From Vulcanimicrobiota bacterium (GTDB taxonomy: Bacteria > Vulcanimicrobiota > Vulcanimicrobiia > Vulcanimicrobiales > Vulcanimicrobiaceae): a stretch of DNA of 64,000 nt. Below, one piece after another: positions 29,530 through 38,483 of this stretch (position 1 is its first letter; every line of letters starts with the position of its first letter). The position numbers and the translations under genes are program-made. The stretch lies in assembly GCA_027306785.1 (NCBI GenBank), contig DAHUZB010000005.1:1-64000 (forward strand), given 5' to 3'. The notes under the pieces were generated by a model. It was not told where the DNA came from, searched no databases, and saw only the letters and a list, made by a program, of their open reading frames with translations.

Positions 29530-30659
29530 GAGAAGACCACGAAAGCTCCACAGACGTCGTTCGCGACGAAACGTCCTCGCCGCGTCAAGCGTACGTACCC
29601 GTCCGTCGCCTCCAACACGCCCGCCTCGCGATAGGTCGCAATCACGGGCGCGTAGCGTTCGAGCACATCGACGCCGTAGCGCTCTTTGAACCCCGCGAGC
29701 TCGACACCTTGCGCGGTGCGCAGCGCGAGCATGATCGCCTCGCCGACGGCGGCGATTCCTTCGAGCCGCTCGCGTTCGCTCGGAATCGGCCGGCCGCCGC
29801 GTGCCGCGTCGAGATAGGTCGCAAGCTCGCGCGTGTGGACGCTGCGCTCGCCGCCGCGATACGACGCCGCCCCCACGCCGAGCCCGACGTACTCGCCGTT
29901 GGCCCAATAGTTGGCATTGTGACGGCTCCGGTGCCCCGGTCGCGCGAAGTTGCTGATCTCGTAATGCTCGAAGCCCGCGTCTTCGAGCATCTCGATCGCG
30001 ATCGCATAGAGCTCCGCTTCGCGTTCTTCGTCGAGAAACGCGCGCGGCTCGCGCTCGCGCCAGCGCTCGTACGGCGTGCCTTCCTCGACGGTCAGGCCGT
30101 AGGTCGAACAGTGATCGACATCGAGCGCGAGCGCCGTCTCGAGCGAGCGGCGCCAACTCGCCGCGTCCTGCCCCGGCACCGCGAAGATCAGATCGAGCGA
30201 GACGCTGCGGATACCGGCCTCGCGCGCGGCCGCCACGGCGCGTTCCACCTGCGCGGGGGTATGTTTTCGCCCGAGCGTCGCGATCTCGCTCGCAACGAAG
30301 CTCTGCACGCCGATCGAGATGCGGTCGATGCCGGCGCGGGCGTAGCGCTCGAAATCGCCCGCGCGTACCAATTCGGGATTCACCTCGATCGAGATCTCCT
30401 GCGCCTCGCCCGCGGGCGCGGGAAAGCGTTCGCGGAGTTCGCCGACGAGCTCACCGATCGTCGCGGCATCGTAGGCGTTCGGCGTCCCGCCTCCGAGGAA
30501 GATCGTCTGCGCCGGAAGGCTGCGCTCGTTCGCGAGTTCGGCGCGCAGCGCCGCGAGATAGGCCTCGGATGCGCTCCGTCGCATCGGCCACTTCGCGAAA
30601 TCGCAATAGGGACAAATGTACGGACAGAACGGGAGATGGACGTAGACGCCGAGGCCCAT
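29526..30659 (-). CDS. hemW: Radical SAM HemW (coproporphyrinogen dehydrogenase-like)
   Basis: 377 aa. CX3CX2C iron-sulfur motif Cys12, Cys16, Cys19 in PFCPYICPYCDF; GGGTPN SAM motif; ISIGVQSF; C-terminal HemW domain (HYEISNFARPGHRSRHN, NYWANGEYVGLGVGAASY). HemW binds haem and inserts it into respiratory enzymes. It is not the true HemN (no extra N-terminal region). First gene of the hemW-yacL-ispD-ispF run. Confidence 0.93.
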   Translation of the reverse strand: MGLGVYVHLPFCPYICPYCDFAKWPMRRSASEAYLAALRAELANERSLPAQTIFLGGGTPNAYDAATIGELVGELRERFPAPAGEAQEISIEVNPELVRAGDFERYARAGIDRISIGVQSFVASEIATLGRKHTPAQVERAVAAAREAGIRSVSLDLIFAVPGQDAASWRRSLETALALDVDHCSTYGLTVEEGTPYERWREREPRAFLDEEREAELYAIAIEMLEDAGFEHYEISNFARPGHRSRHNANYWANGEYVGLGVGAASYRGGERSVHTRELATYLDAARGGRPIPSERERLEGIAAVGEAIMLALRTAQGVELAGFKERYGVDVLERYAPVIATYREAGVLEATDGYVRLTRRGRFVANDVCGAFVVFS

Positions 30660-30672
30660 GATACGCGGTGCC

Positions 30673-31518
30673 TTACGGCACGATGGCGAAGATTCCGACC
30701 GCGCCCGGTCCCATGTTCGCCGCGATCGTCGGCGTGGTCTCGCTCACACGCTCCTGCACCGGCGGATGGCCGAGCTTCTCCGCGATGCGTTTCGAGAGGA
30801 GATCGGCGGTCTCTTGATTCTGCGCGTGGCTGATCGCAAGGCGCAGTTGCGGTGCGTGATCGACGGCGCGCAGCAGCGAATCGATCAGCAAATCGGTCGT
30901 CTTGTCGAACGAGCGACTCTGTCCCGCAAGTCCGATCTCACCGACGTCGTTGAACTTCAGCACGAGGCTGACGCCGAGCATCGATCCGAGCGCCACGAGC
31001 GCCTTGGGCAAGCGTCCCGTACGCCCGAGATGATTGACGTCCCATACCGCAAAGAACGATGCGCGTTTGAGCGTCGAGGGCGCGAGCTTGCGCGCGATCT
31101 CGGCCGCGCTCTCGCCCTGCTTCGCCAAGTCGGCGGCGTGGTAGGCGACGAGCGATTCGCCGCCGGAGGCGCCGAGCGAATCGACCACGTGGACGGCACC
31201 GCCGAACGTCGCCGCCGCCGCGACGGCATGTTCGTAGGATTTCGAGATCTTCGATGAGACCGTGATCGCGACCACGTCGCCGCCGCGCTTGAGCGCGCGC
31301 TCGAAGGCCGCGCGGTACTCGTCGATCGAGGCGGGCTCCGTCGTGGCGAGTTCGCCCGCGGCGCTGCGCCTCGCGAAGGCGGCTCGATCGATGTCGATGC
31401 CGTCGCGCAGACGCTCGTTCCCGAAGATGATGGTGATCGGAACGATCTCGATACCGGCGCGCGCCGCCTCTTCACGCGTGATGTCGCAGGCGCTGTCGAC
31501 CATGATCGTGACGCTCAA
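30673..31518 (-). CDS. DegV family fatty-acid-binding protein, copy 2
   Basis: 281 aa. The N-terminal DegV half shows VTIMVDSACDITREEA. The fatty-acid pocket region ITVSSKISKSYEHAV and the C-terminal FAIVP complete the fold. DegV proteins are FakB-type carriers that present fatty acid to the kinase FakA for phosphorylation. It is the last gene of the fakA-plsX-degV-degV unit. It is divergent from copy 1 (about a third identical by eye), so ligand preference may differ. Confidence 0.9.
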   Translation of the reverse strand: MSVTIMVDSACDITREEAARAGIEIVPITIIFGNERLRDGIDIDRAAFARRSAAGELATTEPASIDEYRAAFERALKRGGDVVAITVSSKISKSYEHAVAAAATFGGAVHVVDSLGASGGESLVAYHAADLAKQGESAAEIARKLAPSTLKRASFFAVWDVNHLGRTGRLPKALVALGSMLGVSLVLKFNDVGEIGLAGQSRSFDKTTDLLIDSLLRAVDHAPQLRLAISHAQNQETADLLSKRIAEKLGHPPVQERVSETTPTIAANMGPGAVGIFAIVP

Positions 31519-31556
31519 AACTCTCCCCTCTCCGCTCGGGCGCGAAGCGCCCGTGC

Positions 31557-32411
31557 TTACGGATCCTGCGCGACGAAGATGCCCACCGCTCCCGGACCGC
31601 CGTGCGTTGCGATCGCGGGCCCGGCCTCCAAGACGTCGAGCAGTCGCGGCACCACCCCGTTCAGACGCGTTCGCAATTTCTCGAGCGCAGCCTGCGCGAC
31701 GTCGGGCGCGTTGGTGTGCATGACGAGAAAACGCGCCTTCGCCGGATCGGTGACCGCCTTGAATGCGAGATCGAGCATGGTCTCCTGCGCGCGCGCGAAG
31801 GTACGCACCTGCGCCTCCGCGGCAACCTCGCCGTCCTTGAGCACGAGAACGGGCACGATCTTCATCAGCGTCCCGAGCACCGCTTGCGCCTTTCCGATGC
31901 GACCGGTGCGCTGCAGATGCGAAAGATCGGCGATGCAGGCGTAGAGGCGCTGCGTCTCGCGCTCGTGGTCGAGCGCGGCCAGGATCTCATCACGGCTCTT
32001 CCCCTGCCGCGCAAGCTCGTCGGCCCGAAGCACCATCATGCCGAGGCCGCCCGCCGCAGTCTGCGAGTCGTAGATGTCGATGCGCGCGTCGGGAAACTGC
32101 TGCGCCGCGGCGCGCGCCGCATTGATCGTACCGGACAGTTTCGACGAGATCGTAATGCAGAGAATCTCGTGACCGGCGGCGACGAGCGGTGCGAACGCCT
32201 CCTCGAACATCCGTGCGGTCGGCTGCGAGGTGATCGGCAGCGTCTTTTCCGTCGCGAGCTTTTCGAAAAACTCGGCGCGCGTGAGATCGACGTAATCCTT
32301 ATAGCTGCGCTCGCCGAAGACGACGAAGAGCGGAACGACGGTGATACCGAGCGCGCGCGCGCGCTCCGGCTCGATATCCGACGTGCTGTCGGTGACGATG
32401 ACGATAGACAA
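31557..32411 (-). CDS. DegV family fatty-acid-binding protein, copy 1
   Basis: 284 aa from TTG 32411 (GAGGA 6 nt upstream); the open frame continues upstream but inside plsX. N terminus LSIVIVTDSTSDIEPERA, then ITISSKLSGTINAARAAA (fatty-acid carboxylate contacts in FakB) and THGGPGAVGIF at the C terminus. FakB role: binds saturated or unsaturated fatty acid and hands acyl-phosphate to PlsX/PlsY. It lies 20 bp after plsX. Confidence 0.9.
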   Translation of the reverse strand: MSIVIVTDSTSDIEPERARALGITVVPLFVVFGERSYKDYVDLTRAEFFEKLATEKTLPITSQPTARMFEEAFAPLVAAGHEILCITISSKLSGTINAARAAAQQFPDARIDIYDSQTAAGGLGMMVLRADELARQGKSRDEILAALDHERETQRLYACIADLSHLQRTGRIGKAQAVLGTLMKIVPVLVLKDGEVAAEAQVRTFARAQETMLDLAFKAVTDPAKARFLVMHTNAPDVAQAALEKLRTRLNGVVPRLLDVLEAGPAIATHGGPGAVGIFVAQDP

Positions 32412-32431
32412 CGAACTTCCTCGCGAGTCGG

Positions 32432-33445
32432 TTAGGAACGTTCCGCGAAATGCGGTTTGACGAGCTCGGTGATCTTTCCGATGACGTCGTGTTCGACTTC
32501 GGCGATCGCGGCACCGACGGCGTAGCGAATCGCGTTGCGGCTCGCGCGCCCGTGCGTCACGATGCAGTTGCCGCGTAAACCGAGCAGCGGCGCGCCGCCG
32601 TACCGCTCCCAATCGAACCTGCGGCGCAATCCGCGCAGCGCCGGTGCGAGCATCGCCGCGCCGAGCTTGGTGAGGAGATTTCCGCCGAGCAGCGTCTCCT
32701 TCATCACCGCGCCGATCGCGGCACTCAAGCCTTCGGCGGTCTTGAGGACGACGTTGCCGACGAACCCGTCGGCCACCACGACGTCGGCGCCGCTCTGAAA
32801 GACGTCGCGCCCTTCGACGTTTCCGATGAAGTTGACCGGCGCGCGTTCGAGCAACGCGGCGGCCTCGAGCACCTGCGCGTTCCCTTTGGTGCGTTCTTCG
32901 CCGACCGAGAGCGTCGCCACGCGCGGACGTTCGACCCCGAGCACCGTCGTCGCATAGGCCGAGCCCATGATGCCGAATTGCTCGAGCCACTCCGGACGGC
33001 AATCGACGTTGGCCCCCGAGTCGAGCAGAATCGTCGGCCCTTTGAGGCCGGGGAGGATCGTCGCGATCGCGGGACGCGCGATCCCTTCGATGGTGCGTAG
33101 CTTGATGAGCGCGATTGCGAGAAATGCGCCGCTGTTGCCCGCCGAGACCACGGCATCTGCCGCGCCTTGCTTCACGAGGTTGACCGCGACGCCGAGCGAG
33201 GTGCGATCGGCCGCACGCAGCGCCTGCGAGGCATGTTGATCCATCGGCACCGCTTCGGCGGCGTGCACGAGCGCGATGCGCTCCGCGCCGGGACCGCGCA
33301 AGAGCGGACGCACCTTCGCCTCGTCGCCCACGAGCGTGAGTTCGACCTCGGGAAAGGCTTGCGCTGCGAGCAGCGCGCCCGCGACGATCTCTTCGGGTGC
33401 ATGATCGCCGCCCATGGCGTCGATTGCGATTCGAGGCTTACTCAT
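32432..33445 (-). CDS. plsX: Phosphate acyltransferase PlsX
   Basis: 337 aa. RIAIDAMGGDHAPEEIVAGAL at the N terminus is diagnostic; GPTILLDSGANVDCRPEWLEQF, NFIGNVEGRDV and VVADGFVGNVVLKTAEG follow. It converts acyl-ACP to acyl-phosphate (and the reverse) at the start of phospholipid synthesis. It overlaps the fakA stop by 8 bp, tying FakA acyl-phosphate to this pool. Confidence 0.97.
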   Translation of the reverse strand: MSKPRIAIDAMGGDHAPEEIVAGALLAAQAFPEVELTLVGDEAKVRPLLRGPGAERIALVHAAEAVPMDQHASQALRAADRTSLGVAVNLVKQGAADAVVSAGNSGAFLAIALIKLRTIEGIARPAIATILPGLKGPTILLDSGANVDCRPEWLEQFGIMGSAYATTVLGVERPRVATLSVGEERTKGNAQVLEAAALLERAPVNFIGNVEGRDVFQSGADVVVADGFVGNVVLKTAEGLSAAIGAVMKETLLGGNLLTKLGAAMLAPALRGLRRRFDWERYGGAPLLGLRGNCIVTHGRASRNAIRYAVGAAIAEVEHDVIGKITELVKPHFAERS

Positions 33446-35033
33446 CGAGAGAAATCCAATACTCCGCGTTCTTCATGCCGCCGTAGTAATACTCGACCTC
33501 GGCGGCGGGAAAGGCCGACGAAAGCTCTTCGCTCAGACGCTGCGCATCCTTCTCCTTTTGCGCACCGCCGTAGTACAGCGTCACCAGGCCGCCGCCTTCG
33601 ACGCCCATCTCTCGAAGGACCGCGGTCGCCGTTTCGAGCACGCTTGCGCCTCCGACGAGCGCCCCGTCGAAGGCCGCGGCGGGTTTGCCCTTGCTGACCG
33701 AGACGCCGCCGAGCGTCGCGTCTTTACCGGCGATGAAGAGTTGAGCGCTGCGCACCCGCGCCGCCGCCGCGAGCAGTTCATCACCGTTCGGCGTCGCAGA
33801 TTCACCCGCGGCTTGCAACGCGAAGAGGCCCGCGATTCCTCCGACGATATCGACGGTCGGAACGACATGCAGCGTCCGGTCGGTCAGCCGCGCGACCTCC
33901 TTGGCCGCAAGCGCCACGTTCTTATCGTTCACGAAGAGATAGATCTCGCGCCCGAGCGTCTTATTGACCGCGAGCAGCAGATCGCGCACGCTCGGATTCT
34001 TGTCGCCGGCGACGGTCACTTCGGCGCCGAGCTCGCGCACGATGCGTTCGAAGCCCGGTCCGGGCACGACCGCGATCGAGGAGCGCGCGACCTGCGGCGC
34101 ATCGACGACCAGCACGTTGTGCTGCTGCTCCATGTTATCGACCTTCACGCGCGTGAGGCGCCCGTGCCTGCCCGCGATCGCCTGCACCCGATCGGGATCG
34201 TCGGTGTGGATGTGCACCTTGATCGTCGGCGGCGCGCCGATCACGAGCAGCGATTCGCCGCGCGGCTCGAGCAGTTCGCGCAGATCGATCACGCCGGTCG
34301 ATGCATCTTCCAAGATGAACTCGGTGCAGAACTTGTTCTCGCCGACCACCTGCGAGGGCGTGAAGACCTTTTGACGCGCGGGACGACGCGGAAACGCGGT
34401 CGCACGCACCTTCACGTCGGGCAGAAAGCGCAGGATGCCTTCGAGAAAGTAGACGAAGCCCGCGCCGCCCGAGTCGACGACGCCCGCTTCTTTGAGCACC
34501 GGGAGCTGCTCCGGCGTGCGCTCGAGCGCTTCGTTGGCGGCGCGAAGCACGCCGTTGGCGAGGCGATAAAAATCACGCTCGTGGAGCGCCTGATGGTAGG
34601 CCGCGTCGGCGGCCGCCTGGGCGACCGAAATGATCGTGCCTTCGACCGGACGGAGCAGCGCCTGACGCGCCGCCGCAACCGATTCGCGCATCGCGGTCGC
34701 GAGCATGAAGGTGTCGATCTCGCGGCGGTGGCGCACGTGGTGCGCGAAACCGCGCAGCATCTGCGAGATGATGACGCCGGAGTTCCCGCGCGCGCCCATC
34801 AGGCTGCCCTGCGCCGCGGCCGCCGCGACCTCGGAGAGCGGCGCATCGCCGTGGAGCTTGCTCGCTTCCAGCATCGCCGAGCGCACCGTCAGGTACATAT
34901 TCGTTCCGGTGTCCCCGTCGGGGACCGGAAAGACGTTGAGATCGTTGAGGACCTGACGGTACTTCCTGAGAAAATAGCTGCCGGCGGTAAGAAACTTCGC
35001 GTACGCTCGGCCATCCAGTGCGATGACGTCCAC
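33438..35033 (-). CDS. fakA: Fatty acid kinase FakA (DAK2 domain)
   Basis: 531 aa, complete. The N-terminal DhaL-type ATP-binding domain carries [17 protein letters not shown] and [12 protein letters not shown]. The middle domain has [10 protein letters not shown] (a zinc-linked region in FakA), and the C-terminal DegV-like domain ends [17 protein letters not shown]. It phosphorylates FakB-bound fatty acids. It heads the operon fakA-plsX-degV-degV and is divergent from rpmB, as in Bacillus yloV. Confidence 0.94.
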   Translation of the reverse strand: MDVIALDGRAYAKFLTAGSYFLRKYRQVLNDLNVFPVPDGDTGTNMYLTVRSAMLEASKLHGDAPLSEVAAAAAQGSLMGARGNSGVIISQMLRGFAHHVRHRREIDTFMLATAMRESVAAARQALLRPVEGTIISVAQAAADAAYHQALHERDFYRLANGVLRAANEALERTPEQLPVLKEAGVVDSGGAGFVYFLEGILRFLPDVKVRATAFPRRPARQKVFTPSQVVGENKFCTEFILEDASTGVIDLRELLEPRGESLLVIGAPPTIKVHIHTDDPDRVQAIAGRHGRLTRVKVDNMEQQHNVLVVDAPQVARSSIAVVPGPGFERIVRELGAEVTVAGDKNPSVRDLLLAVNKTLGREIYLFVNDKNVALAAKEVARLTDRTLHVVPTVDIVGGIAGLFALQAAGESATPNGDELLAAAARVRSAQLFIAGKDATLGGVSVSKGKPAAAFDGALVGGASVLETATAVLREMGVEGGGLVTLYYGGAQKEKDAQRLSEELSSAFPAAEVEYYYGGMKNAEYWISLDE

Positions 35034-35069
35034 GGGAGACCCGTTTGCCCCGAGGCTCGCGCGGAATCC

Positions 35070-35099
35070 TTGTCAGCGCCCCGGCCCTCGTGGTATTAT
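35070..35099 (+). promoter_or_regulatory. Sigma-70 promoter of rpmB
   Basis: -35 TTGTCA (35070-35075), 18-bp spacer, -10 TATTAT (35094-35099). The rpmB ATG is 77 bp downstream, leaving a leader of about 70 nt. Confidence 0.7.
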
Positions 35100-35176
35100 C
35101 TGCGGGTTGTGCGCACCGGCCCCACGGTCGATGCGATTTTTGTCTCAATACCGTTCGAGAAAAGGGAACTCATTCG

Positions 35177-35368
35177 ATGGCGAAGCGCTGTGAAGTTTGT
35201 GGCAAGGGCCCCAAGGCCGGCAACAATGTCAGCCACGCGATGAACAAGACGAAGCGCCGCTGGCTGCCGAACCTGCAGTCGGTCAAGGTCGACGTTCGCG
35301 GCACGCACCGCACCGCTCGCGTCTGCACCCAGTGCCTGCGCTCGAAGCGCGTCACCCGCGCCGTCTAG
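35177..35368 (+). CDS. rpmB: 50S ribosomal protein L28
   Basis: 63 aa from ATG 35177 (AAGGGA upstream). [20 protein letters not shown] and [10 protein letters not shown] give the four zinc cysteines of the C+ form; [16 protein letters not shown] is the family core. Isolated between its promoter and terminator, divergent from fakA, matching the rpmB-yloU-yloV region of Bacillus without yloU. Confidence 0.96.
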   Translation: MAKRCEVCGKGPKAGNNVSHAMNKTKRRWLPNLQSVKVDVRGTHRTARVCTQCLRSKRVTRAV

Positions 35369-35390
35369 CTCAGGCCCCGCTCAAAAGCAC

Positions 35391-35424
35391 GAAGAACCGC
35401 CCGTTCGGGCGGTTCTTCGCTTTT
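35391..35424 (+). terminator. Rho-independent terminator of rpmB
   Basis: 13-bp perfect stem GAAGAACCGCCCG (35391-35403) with CGGGCGGTTCTTC (35406-35418), then GCTTTT. A textbook terminator 23 bp after the stop. Confidence 0.9.
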
Positions 35425-35450
35425 CTCGAACGCCGATGCCGCGACGGCGC

Positions 35451-35867
35451 TCAGCCGATCGCCTCGATCTCCCGTAGCGCCCGCGTGATCGTCTCGGGTT
35501 CGAGCGTGACGAGGTATTCGAGCCGCAGGTGCGTCGCGTCGATGCTCTTGATCTGCACCGCGCAGAGGATCGGACCGCGGCGGCTCGGCGCGAACGAGAG
35601 GGTGAAGAGCCCGCCCGCGAGCGCGAAGCTCCCCGAGGGCCCGTTGCCGGAATTGATCGAGGCGAGATAGTCACGGAGCTCTTCGAGCTCTTCGACGCGG
35701 ATCGCGATCGGAAAGACGGCCGCGACCGGCGGTGCCGCGGCGTGCACGCGGCAGGCGAGCAGATCCATGCCGTCCGGCTCGGCGACCTCGGGATGCGCGA
35801 AGCCTTGCACTTCGATGCGTACGTGCGCGCTCGGCTCGTCGCCGAGGCGAATCGAACCGGCGAGCAT
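35451..35867 (-). CDS. Protein of unknown function
   Basis: 138 aa from ATG 35867, which overlaps the pdxY stop by one base. It is beta-rich, without signal or membrane segment: MLAGSIRLGDEPSAHVRIEV, VFPIAIRVEELEELRDYL, FALAGGLFTLSFAPSRRGP, HLRLEYLVTLEPETITRALREIE. The shape suggests a small barrel, but I recognise no family. It is the last gene of the long minus-strand run. Confidence 0.6.
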   Translation of the reverse strand: MLAGSIRLGDEPSAHVRIEVQGFAHPEVAEPDGMDLLACRVHAAAPPVAAVFPIAIRVEELEELRDYLASINSGNGPSGSFALAGGLFTLSFAPSRRGPILCAVQIKSIDATHLRLEYLVTLEPETITRALREIEAIG

Positions 35868-36853
35868 CAGCCGTAGATGATCTTGTGCTTGGGCGGGGCG
35901 AACTTCAGACGCGCGCCGTCTTCCGAGGTGGGCTTGAGCTGCTGCGTCTCGACGCTCGTGCGTTCGCAGAAGCGCATCGTGCGATCGTCGTCGACCTGAT
36001 AGCCCAGAGGATTCCACTTCGAGAGCGCGGCGATCGGATCGGCGGTAGCGCCGCCGTAGGGCGTCGTGCTCGCGACCGCGCGCGACGCAAGCGCCGTCGC
36101 GAGCAAGGATGCCGCGAACGGCGAGCCGCCGAGGCCGATGAACGCGCTCATGCCGGCGGCAAAGACGTCGCCGACACCGTGTGCCGGATAGCGCGGAAAG
36201 TACGGACCCGTGATGCGATAGTAGCTGTAGCCGTTGGTGAAGAGCGAGGTCATGCGATGCTTCTCGGGATCGCGCGCGAACGAGGTGATCACCACCGCCT
36301 GCGGACCGAGATCGAAGACGCCGTTGAGATACTTGTACTCCGACATCGCATCGTCGCCGTGGCCGATCAGCACCTCGGCTTCGAAGCGATTCGGCGTGAT
36401 GATCTGCGCGAGCGGTACCAGCCGCTCGCGAATCGCCCGCGCCGTCTCCTCGCTCACGAACAGGCCTTTTTTGTAATCGCCGATCACCGGATCGAGCAGC
36501 ACGATGCCTTTATAGTCGACCAGCGCCTCGGCGACGACGTCCACGTGCATCGGCTTGGGAAGATAGCCGACGTGCAGGATGCCCGGACGCTGTGCGACGA
36601 CGAAATTGACGTCGCGACGGAACTGCGCGACATCGGCGATCACGCTCGTGCGTCCGGCGACGCCGCCGTGCGCATTCGCAAACTGCGACTGCGCGTGCAC
36701 GACGCGCGCTCCGAGGGCGTTCGCGATCGCCATCGTCGCCTGATTGCCGAGAAACCCCATGCCGACGCTGTTCTGAATGCTGCCGATCAGCGGAAACGCG
36801 GTTACGTCGTCGTCGAACACGCTCGTCGTTCGTCCTTCGAAAGCATCATGCAA
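35867..36853 (-). CDS. pdxY: Pyridoxal/pyridoxine kinase, PfkB-like superfamily
   Basis: 328 aa, a little longer than the usual 285. It shows GSIQNSVGMGFLGNQATMAIANALGARV..., HVGYLPKP, LLDPVIGDYKKGLFVSEE and ITPNRFEAEVLIG, with the anion hole PAHGVGDVFAAGMSA (GVGD instead of GTGD). This is the ribokinase-fold vitamin B6 kinase pattern, giving pyridoxal 5'-phosphate. The C-terminal 40 residues are extra. The start overlaps the end of thiL by 8 bp. Assigned pdxY rather than pdxK by overall similarity; the substrate is not certain. Confidence 0.8.
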   Translation of the reverse strand: MHDAFEGRTTSVFDDDVTAFPLIGSIQNSVGMGFLGNQATMAIANALGARVVHAQSQFANAHGGVAGRTSVIADVAQFRRDVNFVVAQRPGILHVGYLPKPMHVDVVAEALVDYKGIVLLDPVIGDYKKGLFVSEETARAIRERLVPLAQIITPNRFEAEVLIGHGDDAMSEYKYLNGVFDLGPQAVVITSFARDPEKHRMTSLFTNGYSYYRITGPYFPRYPAHGVGDVFAAGMSAFIGLGGSPFAASLLATALASRAVASTTPYGGATADPIAALSKWNPLGYQVDDDRTMRFCERTSVETQQLKPTSEDGARLKFAPPKHKIIYG

Positions 36854-37823
36854 AGTGGTCCCATCCGCTGCTGCGCAGCGGCTGTGTCTCCCCCTGGTTC
36901 ACCACGACGAGAGCCGCGTCCGCCTGCACGACGCCGACCCGGTGAAGCAGGCGCCCGATATGCGCGTGAAAGCGCGCGGCAAGGTGGGAGAACGCCCGTG
37001 GATCGATTGCGGCGAGGAGTTCGAAATCCTCGCCGCCCGCGAGCGCGAACGCGCGTGCATCCTCGCCCAGCGCTCGCGCCGCGGCCGCCGCCGATGCCGC
37101 GACCGGCACCTCGTCGATCGCCGCGCCGACGCCGCTCTTCGCGCAAAGACGCGCGAGGTCGGTCGAGAGCCCGTCGGAGCAATCCATCATCGCATGCACG
37201 TGGCGACTCGCGCCGAGGAATCGCCCTTCGCGCACCCGCGCGCGCGGACGCGCGTGCGCCTCGAGGGCTTCGGCCGCGAGCGCGGGTTCGAGCTCGCACG
37301 CGCCGCGCAGGATCGCGAGGCCCGCACGGCTCGCGCCCAAGGCGCCGGTCACCGCGAGAATATCCCCCGGGCGCGCGCCGCTGCGCAGCTTCAGGTTGCT
37401 CGGACGCACCTCTCCGACGAGCGTGATCGCGATCGTCATGACGGGCGCGCGCGAAAGGTCGCCGCCCGCGATCGCAAGACCGAACGGCTGCGCGCACGCC
37501 TGCATCCCGGCATAGAGTTCGAGCACGTCGGTCGGCGTCGTGCCCTCGGCGATTCCGAGTGCGACGGTGGCGAGCACCGGGCGCGCCGCCATCGCGGCGG
37601 CGTCGCTTGCGTTCGCCGCCATCGCGCGAAAGCCGATGTCGCGCAGCGACATCCACCCGCGCGAAAAATGCACGTTTTCGATCAAGACATCGGTCGTGAT
37701 GATGCTGCGATGCGAACGCGACGGCTGCCAGACCGCGGCGTCGTCACCGATGCCGACCAGAACGCGCGTGCTCGTGCCGCGCACGAGCGCGTCGATCCCG
37801 GCGATGAGATCTTCTTCGCGCAT
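36846..37823 (-). CDS. thiL: Thiamine-monophosphate kinase
   Basis: 325 aa. VLVGIGDDAAVW at the N terminus, TTDVLIENVHF, AGGDLSRAPV, MMDCSDGLSTDLARL and AGGEDFELLAA are the ThiL signatures. It makes thiamine diphosphate. It follows rpe by 3 bp. In Bacillus the partner gene of rpe is thiN; here the unrelated ThiL stands near the same position. Confidence 0.95.
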   Translation of the reverse strand: MREEDLIAGIDALVRGTSTRVLVGIGDDAAVWQPSRSHRSIITTDVLIENVHFSRGWMSLRDIGFRAMAANASDAAAMAARPVLATVALGIAEGTTPTDVLELYAGMQACAQPFGLAIAGGDLSRAPVMTIAITLVGEVRPSNLKLRSGARPGDILAVTGALGASRAGLAILRGACELEPALAAEALEAHARPRARVREGRFLGASRHVHAMMDCSDGLSTDLARLCAKSGVGAAIDEVPVAASAAAAARALGEDARAFALAGGEDFELLAAIDPRAFSHLAARFHAHIGRLLHRVGVVQADAALVVVNQGETQPLRSSGWDHFA

Positions 37824-37826
37824 CGC

Positions 37827-38483
37827 CTACGCGAGCAGCGCGCGCATCTCGCGCAGCGTCGCCGACGGGTCGGGTGTGCCGAACACGCTCGATCCCATGA
37901 CGATCGCGCGCGCACCGGCATCGACCACCGCGCGCAGGTTCTCCTTGCCGACGCCGCCGTCGACCTCGAGGATGCACGAGGGATTGCGCTCGTCGATCAG
38001 CGCGCGCGCCTCGCGCAGTTTCTCGAACGCACGCGGGATGAAGCGCTGGCCTCCGAAGCCCGGATTCACGCTCATCACGAGCACCAGATCGCAGTCCTCG
38101 ATCACGTCCTGCAGCATCGAGACCGGCGTCTGCGGGCAGATCGAGATGCCCGCCTTCGCGCCGAGCGATCGGATGTGGGTGAGGAGGCGCTGCGCGTGCG
38201 GCGTCGCTTCGTAGTGAAAGGTGATGATATCGGCGCCCGCCTTGCGGAACTCATCCACGTAGCGCTCCGGTTCGACGATCATCAGGTGGCAGTCGAAGGT
38301 GCGCGCGGAGAGACGACGCAGATCGCCGATGATCTTCGGTCCCCAGGTGAGATTGGGGACGAAGCGCCCGTCCATCACGTCGAGATGCAGGTAATCGGCA
38401 CCGCCCGCTTCGACCTGCGCGATCTGCTCGGCGATGCGCGCAAAGTCCGCCGAGAGCAGCGACGGGGCGAGTGCGACGGTCAT
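37827..38483 (-). CDS. rpe: Ribulose-phosphate 3-epimerase
   Basis: 218 aa. APSLLSADF, HLDVMDGRFVPNLTWGP, FDCHLMIVEPERYV, VMSVNPGFGGQRF and LEVDGGV cover the TIM-barrel active site with its metal ligands (His, Asp, His, Asp). Pentose-phosphate pathway. Coupled to the upstream PASTA gene through ATGA. Confidence 0.96.
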   Translation of the reverse strand: MTVALAPSLLSADFARIAEQIAQVEAGGADYLHLDVMDGRFVPNLTWGPKIIGDLRRLSARTFDCHLMIVEPERYVDEFRKAGADIITFHYEATPHAQRLLTHIRSLGAKAGISICPQTPVSMLQDVIEDCDLVLVMSVNPGFGGQRFIPRAFEKLREARALIDERNPSCILEVDGGVGKENLRAVVDAGARAIVMGSSVFGTPDPSATLREMRALLA

